Shown here: one piece after another, positions 1 to 12,010 of the stretch
How positions within the stretch are numbered: position 1 is the stretch's first letter
How the letters are laid out: each line of letters begins with the position of its first letter
Notes under the pieces: generated by a model
What the model was told of the DNA's origin: nothing
Seen by the model: the letters and a program-made list of their open reading frames with translations, nothing else
Database searches by the model: none
NCBI RefSeq assembly: GCF_028769735.1
Contig: NC_088173.1
Coordinates: 62,652,421 to 62,716,420, forward strand
Length of the DNA stretch: 64,000 nucleotides
Source of the DNA: Zonotrichia leucophrys gambelii
Taxonomy: Eukaryota > Chordata > Aves > Passeriformes > Passerellidae
Direction: 5' to 3'
Translations under genes and position numbers: made by a program

Positions 1-2474
1 ATTATTGTATTTTCCCATAGCTCATATTTATTTCAGTATTATCTTTCTTTTTATGGCAATTACAACACCATAGGTACAATTTTATTATGCAGTCTTTTTT
101 CTTGTTACTTGCGCCTGAGGACATGCTATGCTCTCTGATAAAAATGACAGCTGTTATCAGTTATGGTAAGGAAATAAAATGGTGGAATAGGTCATGTCCT
201 TTTCTAGAAATCCATTGGAAATTTTTAGCAACAATAAATCTGACTACTGGAACTTAAATCCTATGTCTATGATAATGAAAGCACATGGGAAATTTTCATA
301 TTTGGAAACATTTACCCAGTTCAAATCACTTCTGCATCTGCTACTACCTGTATACATGAAGGAGAACTTGTAAAAGCCATTCTGAGAAGTGTATACTACA
401 AGAAATAGTGTATTTTAAATCTTGTTGCAGTATAACATGACAAAAAAGACATATTTCATATTTGCAACTAATAGTAGACATGATTTGGTGCTAGATTCTT
501 GAAAGAAAGATGGGTGAGACTTTGTGTACAATAACAAAACAAATTAACTTAGTTGCTGGAAAAAATAGAAATGCTGGAACAAATCACTCTAGAGGTTATT
601 TCCAGTTTTGTAGTCACCTAGAATGCGATTATTGGATGCCTGCAATAATGAGCATTCTTCGAAAAATTACTTGATATTCTTAATAAGTTTTCCAGTTCAC
701 TTCAGTGTCCTCTGTATATGATTGCCTAAGTTGTTGCATTCTTAATATAAATTTAAATGCACTAAAACTGCAGCAACGAATTGTGTGATTGCTTGTATAA
801 TTGGCTAATGTAGGAAGATATAGCACAAATGTGTAAATGTTACCTAATGAAAAATTCCTAAAGAGTTGAATGAATTTAAATTGTTTCTTTGGAAATTTGA
901 TAATGTCAAAAGAAGGAAAATATTCAAAGTCTAATTTAATTCTACCTTCCTTAGAAAGGGTTATATAGAATTTCATTTCATTACTTCATATGAAGGAGAC
1001 ATTAAGTACAATAATAATTCAAATGAGCTTTCAGCAAATAAAGGTATGAAAATTTTCAGAGATTTTGACATATATTAACTTTATTTATTTTAGTGTGTAT
1101 GTTTACATTGATTACCTTGACCTTGATTGATTATATAGATGTTGAATGTGAATTAATGAATATGTGAGTTGAATATACGAAGGATTTGGCATATTAAATG
1201 ATTGCATAACTGCTAAGAGTTATGACGTAAATAAGTTATAAATTGCTCTCTTGCTAAATGCTGCAAATTAATTCCATTTGATTGTGTACATATATATCCA
1301 TACATCTATGTATATATGAGAAAAGTTAATATTTAATGAAATTTATGCAATGCAATTTGAAATATTAATGCAGATCAAAGGCAAAGTATCAGTAACATAT
1401 TGTCTGAATAATAGTAACAGGAGCAGAGAAAGGGCAACCATTTCCATGTGGCTAGTTGTCATTATGGCCTTTAAAAATATATCCACATCAATTTTTTTGG
1501 GCTGCCTGACTCTAGGACCATCTGTTTGGATGGCAGAATGCCCTTTCAGAAGTTGGTGGAGCTTTTGCCATTAGGCAGAGATGCCAGGTATCAATAGGAT
1601 TGAGCTAGGAAGACCTGCAGAACACTGCAAAGGACATCTGTTCTCCAGGAAAAGAGGAGAGGAGTCCATCTTCTGTGACAGCCCCACTACACTGGCACCA
1701 CATGCTTCCTTGCACCTATTGACACCTGTTCGTAGTTATATGCCAAAATAGCAGGAAAAAAATGAGCCATCTCTCAGCAATGGAAAATGGGTAGTACGGG
1801 CTGTTACAGGCCTCTGCGGCAGCCAGGAAAATAGGTTTCACTGTAGTAAGCATTTGGGAAACCAAGGAAGACCATATGGGATATCAGAATCAAAGTCCAG
1901 GCATTTTGTATACCAACGACCCCCTGGCAAACAATATTTCTTGGAAACAACAAAAAATTACAAAAAGCAGTATATAAGGAAGATCTAGACATAGGTTTTT
2001 TGCACTTTTTATTAGAAGTGCAAATTAAGGATACTAGATCACTAGAGGCATGGGTTATTCCTCTGAGTGCCTTATAAAGAAGCAGCATAACTTCTTAGTT
2101 CAAGAAAATTGTGGATTACACATTATTAAAAAAGTAAATGCAGCATAACTTTCTGTTTTATCATGTCACCCTCTCAGATAAATGACCAAATTAATCATTC
2201 TTCCAGATGAAATAGAGATAGGACACTTTACATAAAGACATTGAAATGGTTGTAATGTCCTGTACATTATAATTGTAGTATAGGATTTTTATATATCATC
2301 TCCAGCTTTAAAGATTAAGTATATTCAAATTTTTTAACAGTTTTGTCAGGGACAGCACAGTTTCTTTGAGACAAAGTTGTGGGTACTACATATGTACTTA
2401 AAAAACCTGTCATTCTAGTGCATAAAAAAGGAGCTTTTAGTCATAAACACAAATACAAGTGCTTGCAATTCCAC
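1..2474. other. Unique AT-rich sequence, no gene recognised
   Basis: No recognisable repeat or gene. The longest open stretch is a 98-codon minus-strand frame at 680-976; its composition is that of AT-rich noncoding DNA and it has no convincing splice boundaries. The block around 1,500-1,720 is somewhat richer in GC than its surroundings but matches nothing I know. Likely intergenic or intronic. Confidence 0.5.
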
Positions 2475-2668
2475 CTGAATACAAGAAAATACTTTTCTGC
2501 TGTGAGGGTGGTGAAACTGGAACTGGTTTCCAAAAGAGACAGAGGCCCCCATCTGGAGATACTCAAAAGAATGACTTTCTCTAACTGACCATGATTGAGC
2601 AGATGGTTTGGGAGAGATGATCTCAAGACACCCCATCCAATCAAAAACATTCTGTGAATTTTGTGATC
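2475..2668 (+). mobile_element. CR1 LINE, 3' tail fragment
   Basis: The stretch around 2,500 (CTGTGAGGGTGGTGAAACTGG) matches the start of the conserved CR1 3' region. It ends near 2,648-2,668 with two ATTCTGTG-like octamers (ATTCTGTGAATTTTGTGAT), the tail typical of avian CR1. The middle is shorter than in usual copies: the part before the GATGATCTCAAG block appears deleted or scrambled. This is a 5'-truncated, diverged and therefore old insertion in the plus orientation, with no coding capacity. Confidence 0.75.
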
Positions 2669-5600
2669 CTTTGAACATTAAATTTTGTGAATGGAATAAA
2701 CAATTAAGGGATGTGTTTGACAAAAAAAATGACTAAATATCTGGGATTCATTCCATAATTTTTATTGCATTTTTAATGGTTTTTAAATGTTTTATATAAT
2801 TATTTCAAACTTATCTTAAAATTTCCACATTCTTAATTTTGATTATTCCCTAGACATATTTATAATTATGAAAATATTATTAATTATTAACAATACTTAT
2901 TAAAATTATATAATATTAAATATTTCTCCTTCATTGTTATGAAGAAGAGAGATTTTTAATTGGTTGACTGAAGCATCTTAAAAAGGAAGCCATCAAAAGG
3001 CATATGGTATTCTGAGAGAGACTTCCACATTAATTTTACTTTTTGTTATTATTATGGACATATGACATATGAAAAAACCAAAAACTTTGAGCTCTGTATC
3101 CCTCATTTGTAAACAAAAAATAATGTGATTTTTTAAAATAGATAACATGAAAGAAGCTTTTTTTAAGATCATAGAAATGGTTTTCTAATAAAAGTGTGAA
3201 AATTTCTGCAGAACTGCAGCAATGACTACTAACTTAGTAGTGTTCAAGTTGTCAAGCAGAGTTTAAATCTTGCATGCATGTGGTTATTATGCTCCAACGA
3301 GTCTTTCTGACTTTATCAGATTAGACAAACTTCCACATTTCAGAAAAACATGGCTTCTCGTGTGACTGTCAGTACGATTCATGAGAAGTTCTTTGCCTAA
3401 TTTCTTGTCTTTTCCTCATATTATGTTTCAAACTGACAAAGATCATTTCATGAACTGTAGATCTTTACACATATCTATTGTGTGGAAAAGAATTCAAATA
3501 AGAATTGTATGTTCAGCTGTTCATGGTGATAGCCACTGTGGTTTAAGAGGTCTCTCTTTGATTCCAATTTCTTATCTCAGGAGCAAATAACCTCCCAAGG
3601 ATACTTGTAGGAGATTCAAGATGACAGGCAATGCAGTAACAGCATTTTTAACTGGCTGAAAAGCAGGCATATTTCTCATTCCAGGGAGTTTCTAGACAGA
3701 ACCTGCATCTCCCAGCTGAAAGGCTAAATTTGGTATATAGTGCATCGCTATTAAGTTTTTATATTATATTCCACAAAGTTCATGTTAAAAGATAAGTTTT
3801 TAAGCCCTATTAAGATCACTTCTGTAAGTAATGTGGAATTTTTGCTTTTAATGACAATAATCCTTGCAATGTAAATACTAAAGTCTATTGCAAATGAAAG
3901 TCAATTTTATTAAATAGAACAGCTTTTATTTTCACATAATAAGCCTTTAAAAATATTTTTCACAGCGTAATGCATAGTTTACTAGAATTGGTTAGAAAAT
4001 ATTGATTGTTCAACATCTGTTTTTTTTTTCTGCAACTAAAACTGCATCTTGAAAAAATTAAAACATTGGTATGTATAGTAATAAAGAATTATTATCTCTG
4101 CTACACTCAACATTGTGTAAATTGATGGTTATTTTATTTCATTCTTTACACTGGGAACTCAGTACTACATGCAAGAAATATTTCCACTGAAACAGATACA
4201 GAGAGAATTAAAAATCTGTAAGGAACTTCTGCTTTGAAAAGTCAAGCTGTTCATACGAAAAAATAACATCGCCATATTTCTAGAAAGAAAAATCAAGCTT
4301 GCTGAGAAAGCTTATTATTTAATGCTCTTTTATTCTGACTCAAGTGTTACTTTAGATATGTGTAGAATTTTTAAATTATTATTTCACAAAGGAAAGGCTA
4401 TACAAAAGTATTTAGCATCCCATAAACTATACTCTTTTCATAATTAAAAGATGCAGGAAAGAATATAAAGTGGAAAAGGATATGTCTCTAAATTCCTAAA
4501 GTGAGCTAGGCCCAGAATATTCACCTTTTGCATTACACAGCTGATACGTAGGTTCAACACATTATTATCAGGCAATTATATTTAGAACTGCTCAGCAAAG
4601 CAGAAGAAATATAGAGGTTAATATATGTGTGAAATCACTATCAGAGTATTAAATAATGCTTTATATTTTTTTCCAAACCACACTTACAACAAAAGGTTTA
4701 CACCAAAATTTTGCCATTTATTTTAGTCTGCATTTTATTAAATATATAAATGGTAAGATGCAAGGTATGATCGTCTCATCTGGTAATATTAGTTGGTTAA
4801 CTACTGTTTTCCTATGGTAGATCAAAAAGGTAGATCAAAATTAATTTGGGCCAGAGAACAGGATTATACACATTCTATGTACAAACTGTACATAAAGAAA
4901 AAAATCTAAAAATGACCATTTAATTAGGTTTTATTTCAAAGATTATATGTCTGAAATGTCTGTTACGTTTTAGATATGCAGATAATGAGTACAGCAGTTG
5001 AGCATAAGAAGTTCAGAATTAACTAGGAGGAAGTTTTACAAGTTTATAAATTAAACAAAACCCACATGGGATTTTGATTTCTACCAAATGACTACACCTC
5101 TCATTCGTCACTTCTTGGTCACTTTAGATAAAGAGATGACCTGGAACACTGAAAATATTCCTTCTGTAAGTGATACTGTGCAGTTAGATTCATATCTTTA
5201 GTAAGTAGCATGTCAGGAAAATAGACTTTGAAACGTGACCTCCGTAGCTGATTCCTCACATATTTCTCCCTTGAAATTCTATCTTATAGGAAAAGGAGTC
5301 AGATGTCAGTAATTTAACCAACATCCTTCTGAATAACACACAGTTTTTTCCTGACTTGGACTTACAGATAGATAATTTCTTGGCAGATACATTATTAATA
5401 TACATGAAGGTATACTGATTTTCTCATATAGAGAAATATTTTTAGTATTAATGTTTCATCATGATACAAAGAAAAATTAAAAATTCTTTTTTTTCCTGTG
5501 CATTTTTTTAAAACTTGCTGCCTTATTTAAATAAAAATGTTTTGCCAAGATAATATCTACTGGTTCTTCATAAAATTTCTAATTAAATGATATTTGTTTT

Positions 5601-8600
5601 TCCTTTTTTCCCAAGTTCAGAGCTATCACGAGGAAACACATATTTTTAAAGTCAAAGTTTGGCCTCTGTTTAAGAATGACATTAATTTTAATGACAATGG
5701 TAGATTTAAAACTCTTGGTACTGTTTTAAGATAAAAATATTTAATTTTTTTTGGTTGCTGTTTTTAAAATATAACATACTTACATGAAAGAATGGATAAT
5801 GAAAGATCAACACAAGTATCAAACTTCTGAACTATATCAGCTATGTATGCTTTGGAAAATAATTTTTGTGCAATTGAAACCACGAACAGAGCAAAGATTA
5901 AGAACAGTTCAGCCACAAGCAGGATATACTGCATAAAGAATTAGTGTGATATTAAATTAAATTACTTAGATTTTTGCTGAATATTTTTGCCCTTTTTAGG
6001 GTCAATAAATAATGAACACAGATAAGCCAGACCAAAGCAAAAGGTAAAGATTAGTCTTTAACAAAATCAAAAGATTAGTCTCTTAATAAAATTCAAGGGG
6101 AAAAAATAGATAATTCTTGTGCTTTCGGGGAATTTCAGTAATATTCAATACTTAAAAACGGCAAGATATTTCTTAGAAACAATGTTGAATTGCTCCTAAG
6201 TATTGAAGAATAAATTAAACTTTTTAATTTAACTATCTGTTAAAGTTAGTATCACAGTTTAAATAGCTCTTCAGATAGTCCTTGGAGAAAGAAAAATGTA
6301 TTTCCATCAAGGAAAACTTCATTTTTCCCTTTTGATTGTTTAGGGAATTTAGAACAGCTTTTTTCCTGTTTGAAACACTACAAGTGACAAATATTTGATA
6401 AAGAAATCTGAACATGAATCACTTTTTGCCTAAATCAGAAATTACAGCTTCTCTTTCTTTGTGGTAAAGTGGGTGATTGTTTCCTTAGCAAAATAAAATT
6501 AAAAAACAATATGATTAGTAGAATAAATATGCATTTTTATTATAAAATGAAAAATTAATATAATATTTACTCACACCTTCTTAAATATCTCTGAAATAGT
6601 TTTGTAGAAAGACAAAAAATTCTTTAGGAAAGAAAAAATGGAGTGACTATCAAATCTCAATCTCATCTGATGGGTGCTTGTTAGTGTTATGAATGATGGA
6701 GAAGATGGTGTAGTAGGAGAAACAGATAGATTTGACAGAGTAGCAAAGCACTGAAACCAAAGTCTTCTAAACACTATTGCAAGAAATCAACATTCTGAGA
6801 GAATCATTTACATATTGAAAAAAACATAATGTCAATTAATAGAATAAATGTTTTCTTCATTATGTCCTCAAACACAGTAAAAAAAATGGTAGATTAAGCC
6901 TTGGGGAACAAAATTTATTATGAGCATGAAAAATGTTACAGTTCTAATGCAGTTTTTAAATGACAGCATAATATGTTATGGATCATTTGATTTTTTGTAT
7001 GAAAACGCTATTCAGCGCCCAAAAAGGCATATGCTGCTAACGGCATGTATTGCAGTCCTTTCCTTATGACAGCTGGCAGCTAGCAAATGCCAGTCAAAAC
7101 ACAAAATGTCAAGCAGAAATTCTTCTCAATAAATGTATTTGTTTGGATAATAGTACCTAAATATACTTCTCAAAAATGTTTCTATTATTTTTAGATGCAT
7201 CGTACAAAAGATCAACTACATTAACGCTTCAATAGTGCACAAAAATATGTAATTAAAAAGCTAAGAATGATATAGCTTCCTTCAGAGGAATCGCTATTGT
7301 TTCCATTATTATTATTTTTAAACAAATACAACTTGAACTTTCCTTGTCAAAATATATAAAATGACAGGAGAACATTGCCTTTCTTTACATTACAATAATA
7401 AAAAAAAAATTCTCATTTAAGAAAAGATGATTTGCATAGATTAGTGCTACCAAAAGTTTTGCTTTTTTTGAATGTAGTGAATGATGAGATACTTAGTTTA
7501 ACAACAATTTGTACAGAAGTCACCATTTGTCTCCATCAGAAGTTGCAAACTCCTCATTCTGATTTTTTTCCTACAAGGCAACTTATCACAGCAAAACCCA
7601 TTTTTTAGGAAATTGCATTTTTTCCCTTATAGTTTTCTAATTTTTTTTTTTTACTCATATGCAACATTTCAGTGAAATGAATGAAATATCCAAGAAGGAA
7701 GATGAAAACTTCTAATTTCACTTTTAACCTCTGTTGTAGAGTAATACCTAAAAAAAAAATTAAGAAAATGGGAGAATGGGAATACTCTAGACTAGAAATG
7801 GGTAGAGATTTATGGAATTAGTTCATAAGACCAAAGGCACAGGAAGATTCTACTGGCATAGAGATGTCCAGGTGCCAGGGACCTTTACATTATCAGATTA
7901 TCCAAAAAACTGAATGTCTTTAGTTGTGTTCAAAGACATTTATTTAATAATACCAATATCACTTATTTATTAACATCAAGTCCCACAGGCAGTAATAAAA
8001 AATTTTAACTTAAATGACTTAAATAATGATGGCACTCCAAAAGTGGTCTTCAAGTGTTCTAATGAATTTACAGAACTGGTTCAGGCAGTGAAAAAAAAAA
8101 AAGCCTAGAAAGCTCTTATCCCTTACATTAATTTCAGACACATTGTTATTTAGAGAGGAAGAATGCCCAGTCATGTAGGAAAGGAACCAATATATGAAAA
8201 ATTTTGTAACAATCCAAAAGAAAGGCTGAACAGAATACAACTTCTGTTTGTAAATGAGAAGAGGTGTCTCATGATACATTGAAATGAGAACGCTAACAAC
8301 TGTTTCATAAAAAGCTCACTTTAAAAAACAATTATCATATATTATGACACAGAAACAAGGTAGCTTTGAAATAGAGAAAATGCATGTGTCAGATAATGCA
8401 AGTTAAAATAAAGGACTCATAAATCAGTCTTTCTGCTATCCAACGTTTCTTTGTGTCGTGAGTAGTTCATTCTGACTTCTTCACCATCAAGAGACTTTGA
8501 GTCACTCTTGGGTTGGAAGTAACTTCACACAACTCTCACTAGGTTCCAGGAGGAATTTTTAAAATAGTCTAAAAGTCTGAATAATGAAGGACTATGTGCT

Positions 8601-10220
8601 CCATTCAAGTAATCTACATAGCTCTCTGTGAATTTCTGTGTGTTAGCAGCGTGAACTAACTTAATGGGCTAAAATAAGCACCCTACAGAAAGAAAATACA
8701 CCCTGATAATGCTAGAGCCTGGCCTTACTGTTTGTTATATTCATAGCTGCCATGCTCAGTCTTTCAACAGAAATGCATCAGTGGAGCATTTTGGTTTCTG
8801 GATGTGTTACAGTTTCACTGAATGTTGTGTTTTCTTACAGGCTGCCCTTACTTCTCACAGTATAAACATTTCCCTAACTGAACGTGCTCAGTTACTTTCA
8901 GGGAAAATCTCCTCCTCCTGCATTATGATTTTTATGATACAGTGCATTGCTGCTGTGACAAAACAGACTCAGCCATACAGTAAAACACACCCAGTTCACA
9001 CAGTAAGCTACTCACAAACAAAACAGATAACATCTGTCATAGAATGCCCGAGCATGCTTAATGCATGTCAGCATCCTTGATATAATATAAATCACAACAG
9101 CCATAACCACTCTTCCTCTGAAAATATAGCTAAAGAAATGGAAAATATGCCTTTAACATCGAATCTGACCATTATACTATGTTCTTCAGTAGCGAGTAGG
9201 AGGCTTGCAATCGAGGTCCCTGCGAGCTAAGGATGACAAGGGGACTTGACTTGTGATATCAGCTGTTAAGGTATCAGAACTCTATTATAGAGAAGTTAGC
9301 ATCATAGAAGAGATTATGTTTGATTTGAACTGATCAGTCAATTTTGGAACATTAAGGGATCAAATCCCTAAAAGGAGAACATGACACAAAACAGAAAACT
9401 CTGTAAGAGATCACAGAAATTGACCTGCGATGAAGCACTTGAAATTTCCCAAGCAGAGGTCATCAGGTCCAGAGAGAATCTAATGAAAAAGAAAAAATAA
9501 TCTCACACAGAGAACAGGACTGAGAATAGAGAGCTAAGAGATAAAGGCCAGGAAACTAAAAATCCTTCAGATCACATACAAAAAGCTTTCCACATCATGT
9601 TAGTAAGTAGATTATCTGTAATACTCAGAAAAAGCTGTGACAATGTAAATAATTAAACAATATTTATTGTAATAAGCTCCAAAAAGCAACAGAATGTGAT
9701 GACATTCTTTGTAGTTATCTCATAAATGGAAGTTTCTGATTGCTGAGTTAAACTTAGTTAATTCTCAGGTGGCTTTCACATCCTTTAGTCTCATATAATT
9801 TCAGCACAAGTACAGGGAGCTAGTCTGGTGCCACCTCCTTACCTTGAATGGATTACTGCTCACAGAATGCTGTTAAAAATACCATTATGGTATTTCAGTT
9901 GTGTTTGCCTGAATGTAGAATATCAAAAGCTGTGTCTCTAAACCAATCATGATCAATAATATCCTCAAAGTGTCTTTATGGGCAGATGTGCTGTGTTTTT
10001 TGTTTTTTTTTTTTCTGTATCCTATTTCATTGCATAAGAATTATTTGGGCATTTATCTACCACTTATGTTAACTGTGTACCCAGCCCATCACAGCTGGCA
10101 TTCACTACTGACACCTAGATAGACATGTAGTCAAAAAATCTTAAGAACTGCCCACTTCGTCTCACACAGAGAACAGCACAGCAGAATGTATATAAAGTTT
10201 ATAAAGGTGAATTACTTTTT
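2669..10220. other. Unique AT-rich sequence, no gene recognised
   Basis: About 7.5 kb without a recognised transposable element. It holds poly(A)/poly(T) runs (for example around 4,020, 7,640 and 8,090) but no long tandem array. On the minus strand two splice-flanked open stretches (5,784-5,928 and 6,577-6,750) are noted as weak exon candidates. A 123-codon plus-strand ORF at 8,709-9,080 shows no recognisable domain. It could be intronic or intergenic. Confidence 0.45.
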
Positions 10221-10226
10221 GGAGAA
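10221..10226 (+). repeat. Left target-site duplication of ERVK-like LTR (GGAGAA)
   Basis: The six bases GGAGAA immediately precede the TG that opens the LTR and recur immediately after the CA that closes it. A 6-bp duplication is the size expected of class II (ERVK/alpharetrovirus-like) integrase. Confidence 0.85.
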
Positions 10227-10853
10227 TGTGGGATCTCAGGATCTGAGTCCTGAGATGCCGGGCCACCGAGACCACCCTTGGGGGGCCCGGGAGTCCTGGA
10301 ATATTGCCAGAAGTGTCTGGTGGCAGGACTTTGACCCTACACGGGAGACGACACCTGTATGAAGATAAGAGGGCTTCACCGGGGTGAATGGTGAAGGGAT
10401 TAGTTAATTAGAGGATGAGGCACAGGGTTTAGGATTTATGTACAGGGGGGTTTAGAGAAGTAAGATGGAGGAATTGGGGTGTGTCCTGTCCTTCTTCTTC
10501 TTCTTCTTCTTCTTCTCCTCCATCTTCTTTGGCCATGGTGGCACTTTTGGATTGGTTATTACTGAAAGTGCACCCAGCAATAAAAATAAATGGTATTGGG
10601 GAAAAATGATAAATATTGTACACGTAACAATGGGTATAAAGATACGTGGCTGCCCCGGAGGGCAGACAGTGTGCTCATGGCTGACTGCTGAGCAGATCTC
10701 TGTTCGGCTGAAAGAACATCTTTTAGATAAACAATTAATAAACATAAAAACCGAAAGAAGAACTGAAGCCTCTTCTCGTCCTTCGATACGCGGGCTGCCC
10801 CAAGGCCACCTCGGGCCTTTCCAGGCCCCTCAAACAGCCGAGAAAACCGGACA
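10227..10853 (+). mobile_element. ERVK-like solo LTR (627 bp)
   Basis: The element begins TGTGGGATCTC and ends AAACCGGACA, so it has TG...CA termini, and it is bounded by the perfect 6-bp duplication GGAGAA. Inside, a TATA-like TATAAA at 10,635-10,640 and a poly(A) signal AATAAA at 10,737-10,742 give a plausible U3-R-U5 order on the plus strand. The ~110-bp U5 is GC-rich with several CpGs, unlike the AT-rich flanks. A (TTC)n run at about 10,491-10,516 lies in U3 and creates spurious Glu/Lys-rich or Phe-rich ORFs. There is no internal region, primer site or second LTR, so this is a solo LTR left by LTR-LTR recombination. The intact duplication suggests a fairly young insertion. The exact family name would need a repeat library. 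Confidence 0.88.
10491..10516 (+). repeat. (TTC)n microsatellite inside the LTR
   Basis: A run of TTC trinucleotides within the U3 part of the solo LTR. It probably arose within this LTR copy or family and explains the poly-Glu and poly-Phe frames seen there. Confidence 0.85.
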
Positions 10854-10859
10854 GGAGAA
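10854..10859 (+). repeat. Right target-site duplication of ERVK-like LTR (GGAGAA)
   Basis: An exact copy of the six bases at 10,221-10,226, placed directly after the terminal CA of the LTR. Confidence 0.85.
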
Positions 10860-11604
10860 GACATGAATATAGTACCTTCATTAAAAAAAATTGAGCAGAA
10901 AAAATAAACTTGAACTCCTGTGCCCAAAAATATACTGTAAGAAATACTGAAAACCCACAGATTAGTGAATGCAAATAGGCAAGTCTTGGGGACTGAAGTG
11001 ATGTGTTTTAGTCCTTGCTGAAGAAATCTAGCTGTTTTAGAAAAGAATCTGAGCATATTATCACATAAAATTTCACATTGATGAAAGGATGGGTTTAAGA
11101 AAATGGAAACAAAGAATCCAATCCTAAGACTGTAAAAGGAAATACAGAGGCAACTTTATCCTTATGGCTTCAAGCAGCAGATATTTCCTCAAAAATGACC
11201 AAACATTCGGACATTCAGAAAAACTGAATGTGTATGTGTTTATAAAAATACTTTTTAAAAAGGTGCAATTATCTTATGAAACAGATCACAAATATCTGTT
11301 ATCAGAGGGATAGGTAAAAGATGTAGCTCTGTTCTTGAAAACGTGTCTTTATGGCCTGTTTTGAAATGAAAATGTGGAAAAATGATTGATTTTACAGCTC
11401 CTGTATATAGCATAAGCTACTAATATAAAGATATGAACTGAAGAAAATCTCTGGCCAGCTCCTTACTCTAGAATAATTAGTGAAGCACTTGTTTTGCATA
11501 ATTTAGAAATAAGTGGTGTCATTTGCATTAATTTAGACTACAGAAGGCATAATTAAACTTACTTAGCATATATAAAGTATGCCGTATTCCTTCAAAATCA
11601 TTAA
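10860..11604. other. Unique AT-rich sequence, nothing recognised
   Basis: Ordinary AT-rich sequence between the solo LTR and the CR1 tail. No gene, tandem repeat or RNA gene seen. Confidence 0.5.
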
Positions 11605-12010
11605 ATCATGGAATGGTTTGGGCTGGAAGGGATCTTAAAAATCATTTAGTTTAAACACCCCTGCCATGGACAGGGACATCTTCCACTAGACCTGGTTGCT
11701 CAGAACCCCATCCAATCTGGCCGTGAACAATTCCAGGAACTGCACATCCAACAGGTTCTCTGGGCAACCTATTGCAGTACCTCTCCACTCTCACGGTAAC
11801 TTTATTTTTTCCCAATATCTAATCTGAACCTCATCCCAATTTGAATCATTTCCCCTTTTCTTGTCACTACATGCTCTTGTAAAATTCCCTCTCCATCTTT
11901 TTGTAGGCTCATTTAAGGTACTGGAAAGCCACAAATAGGTAATTCCAAAGCCTAGTCTTTTCCAGGCTGAACAAACACTTTTCTCTATTTGGAGTGGTGG
12001 CCTATCCATC
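11605..12010 (-). mobile_element. CR1 LINE, 3' portion (minus strand)
   Basis: The plus strand reads ATCATGGAATGGTTTGGGCT at the left edge, the reverse complement of the canonical avian CR1 3' end. The familiar blocks follow in order: the CCCCTGCCATGGACAGGGAC block, the GGTTGCTCAGAACCCCATCC block, the TCTGGGCAACCT block, and further 5' the CTTTTCCAGGCTGAACAA block near 11,960. Homology fades after about 12,010, so the element is 5'-truncated. The small minus-strand ORF overlapping it (11,791-12,009) is untranslated CR1 3' sequence, not a gene. Confidence 0.92.

Noticed and set aside
680..976. 98-codon minus-strand ORF
   Set aside because: Phe/Ile/Lys/Tyr-rich composition as expected from AT-rich noncoding DNA. 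No domain, no convincing splice sites.
8709..9080. 123-codon plus-strand ORF
   Set aside because: It has a good acceptor at 8,840 and a donor-like site at 9,003, but no recognisable domain. ORFs of this length occur by chance in 64 kb.
9843..9869. 27-nt minus-strand microexon candidate
   Set aside because: Strong sites, open in one frame, but segments this short are open by chance too often.
10429..11056. Five overlapping ORFs of 64-165 codons
   Set aside because: They run through the solo LTR and its TTC repeat, which has fewer stops because it is GC-rich. No retroviral or host protein wording.
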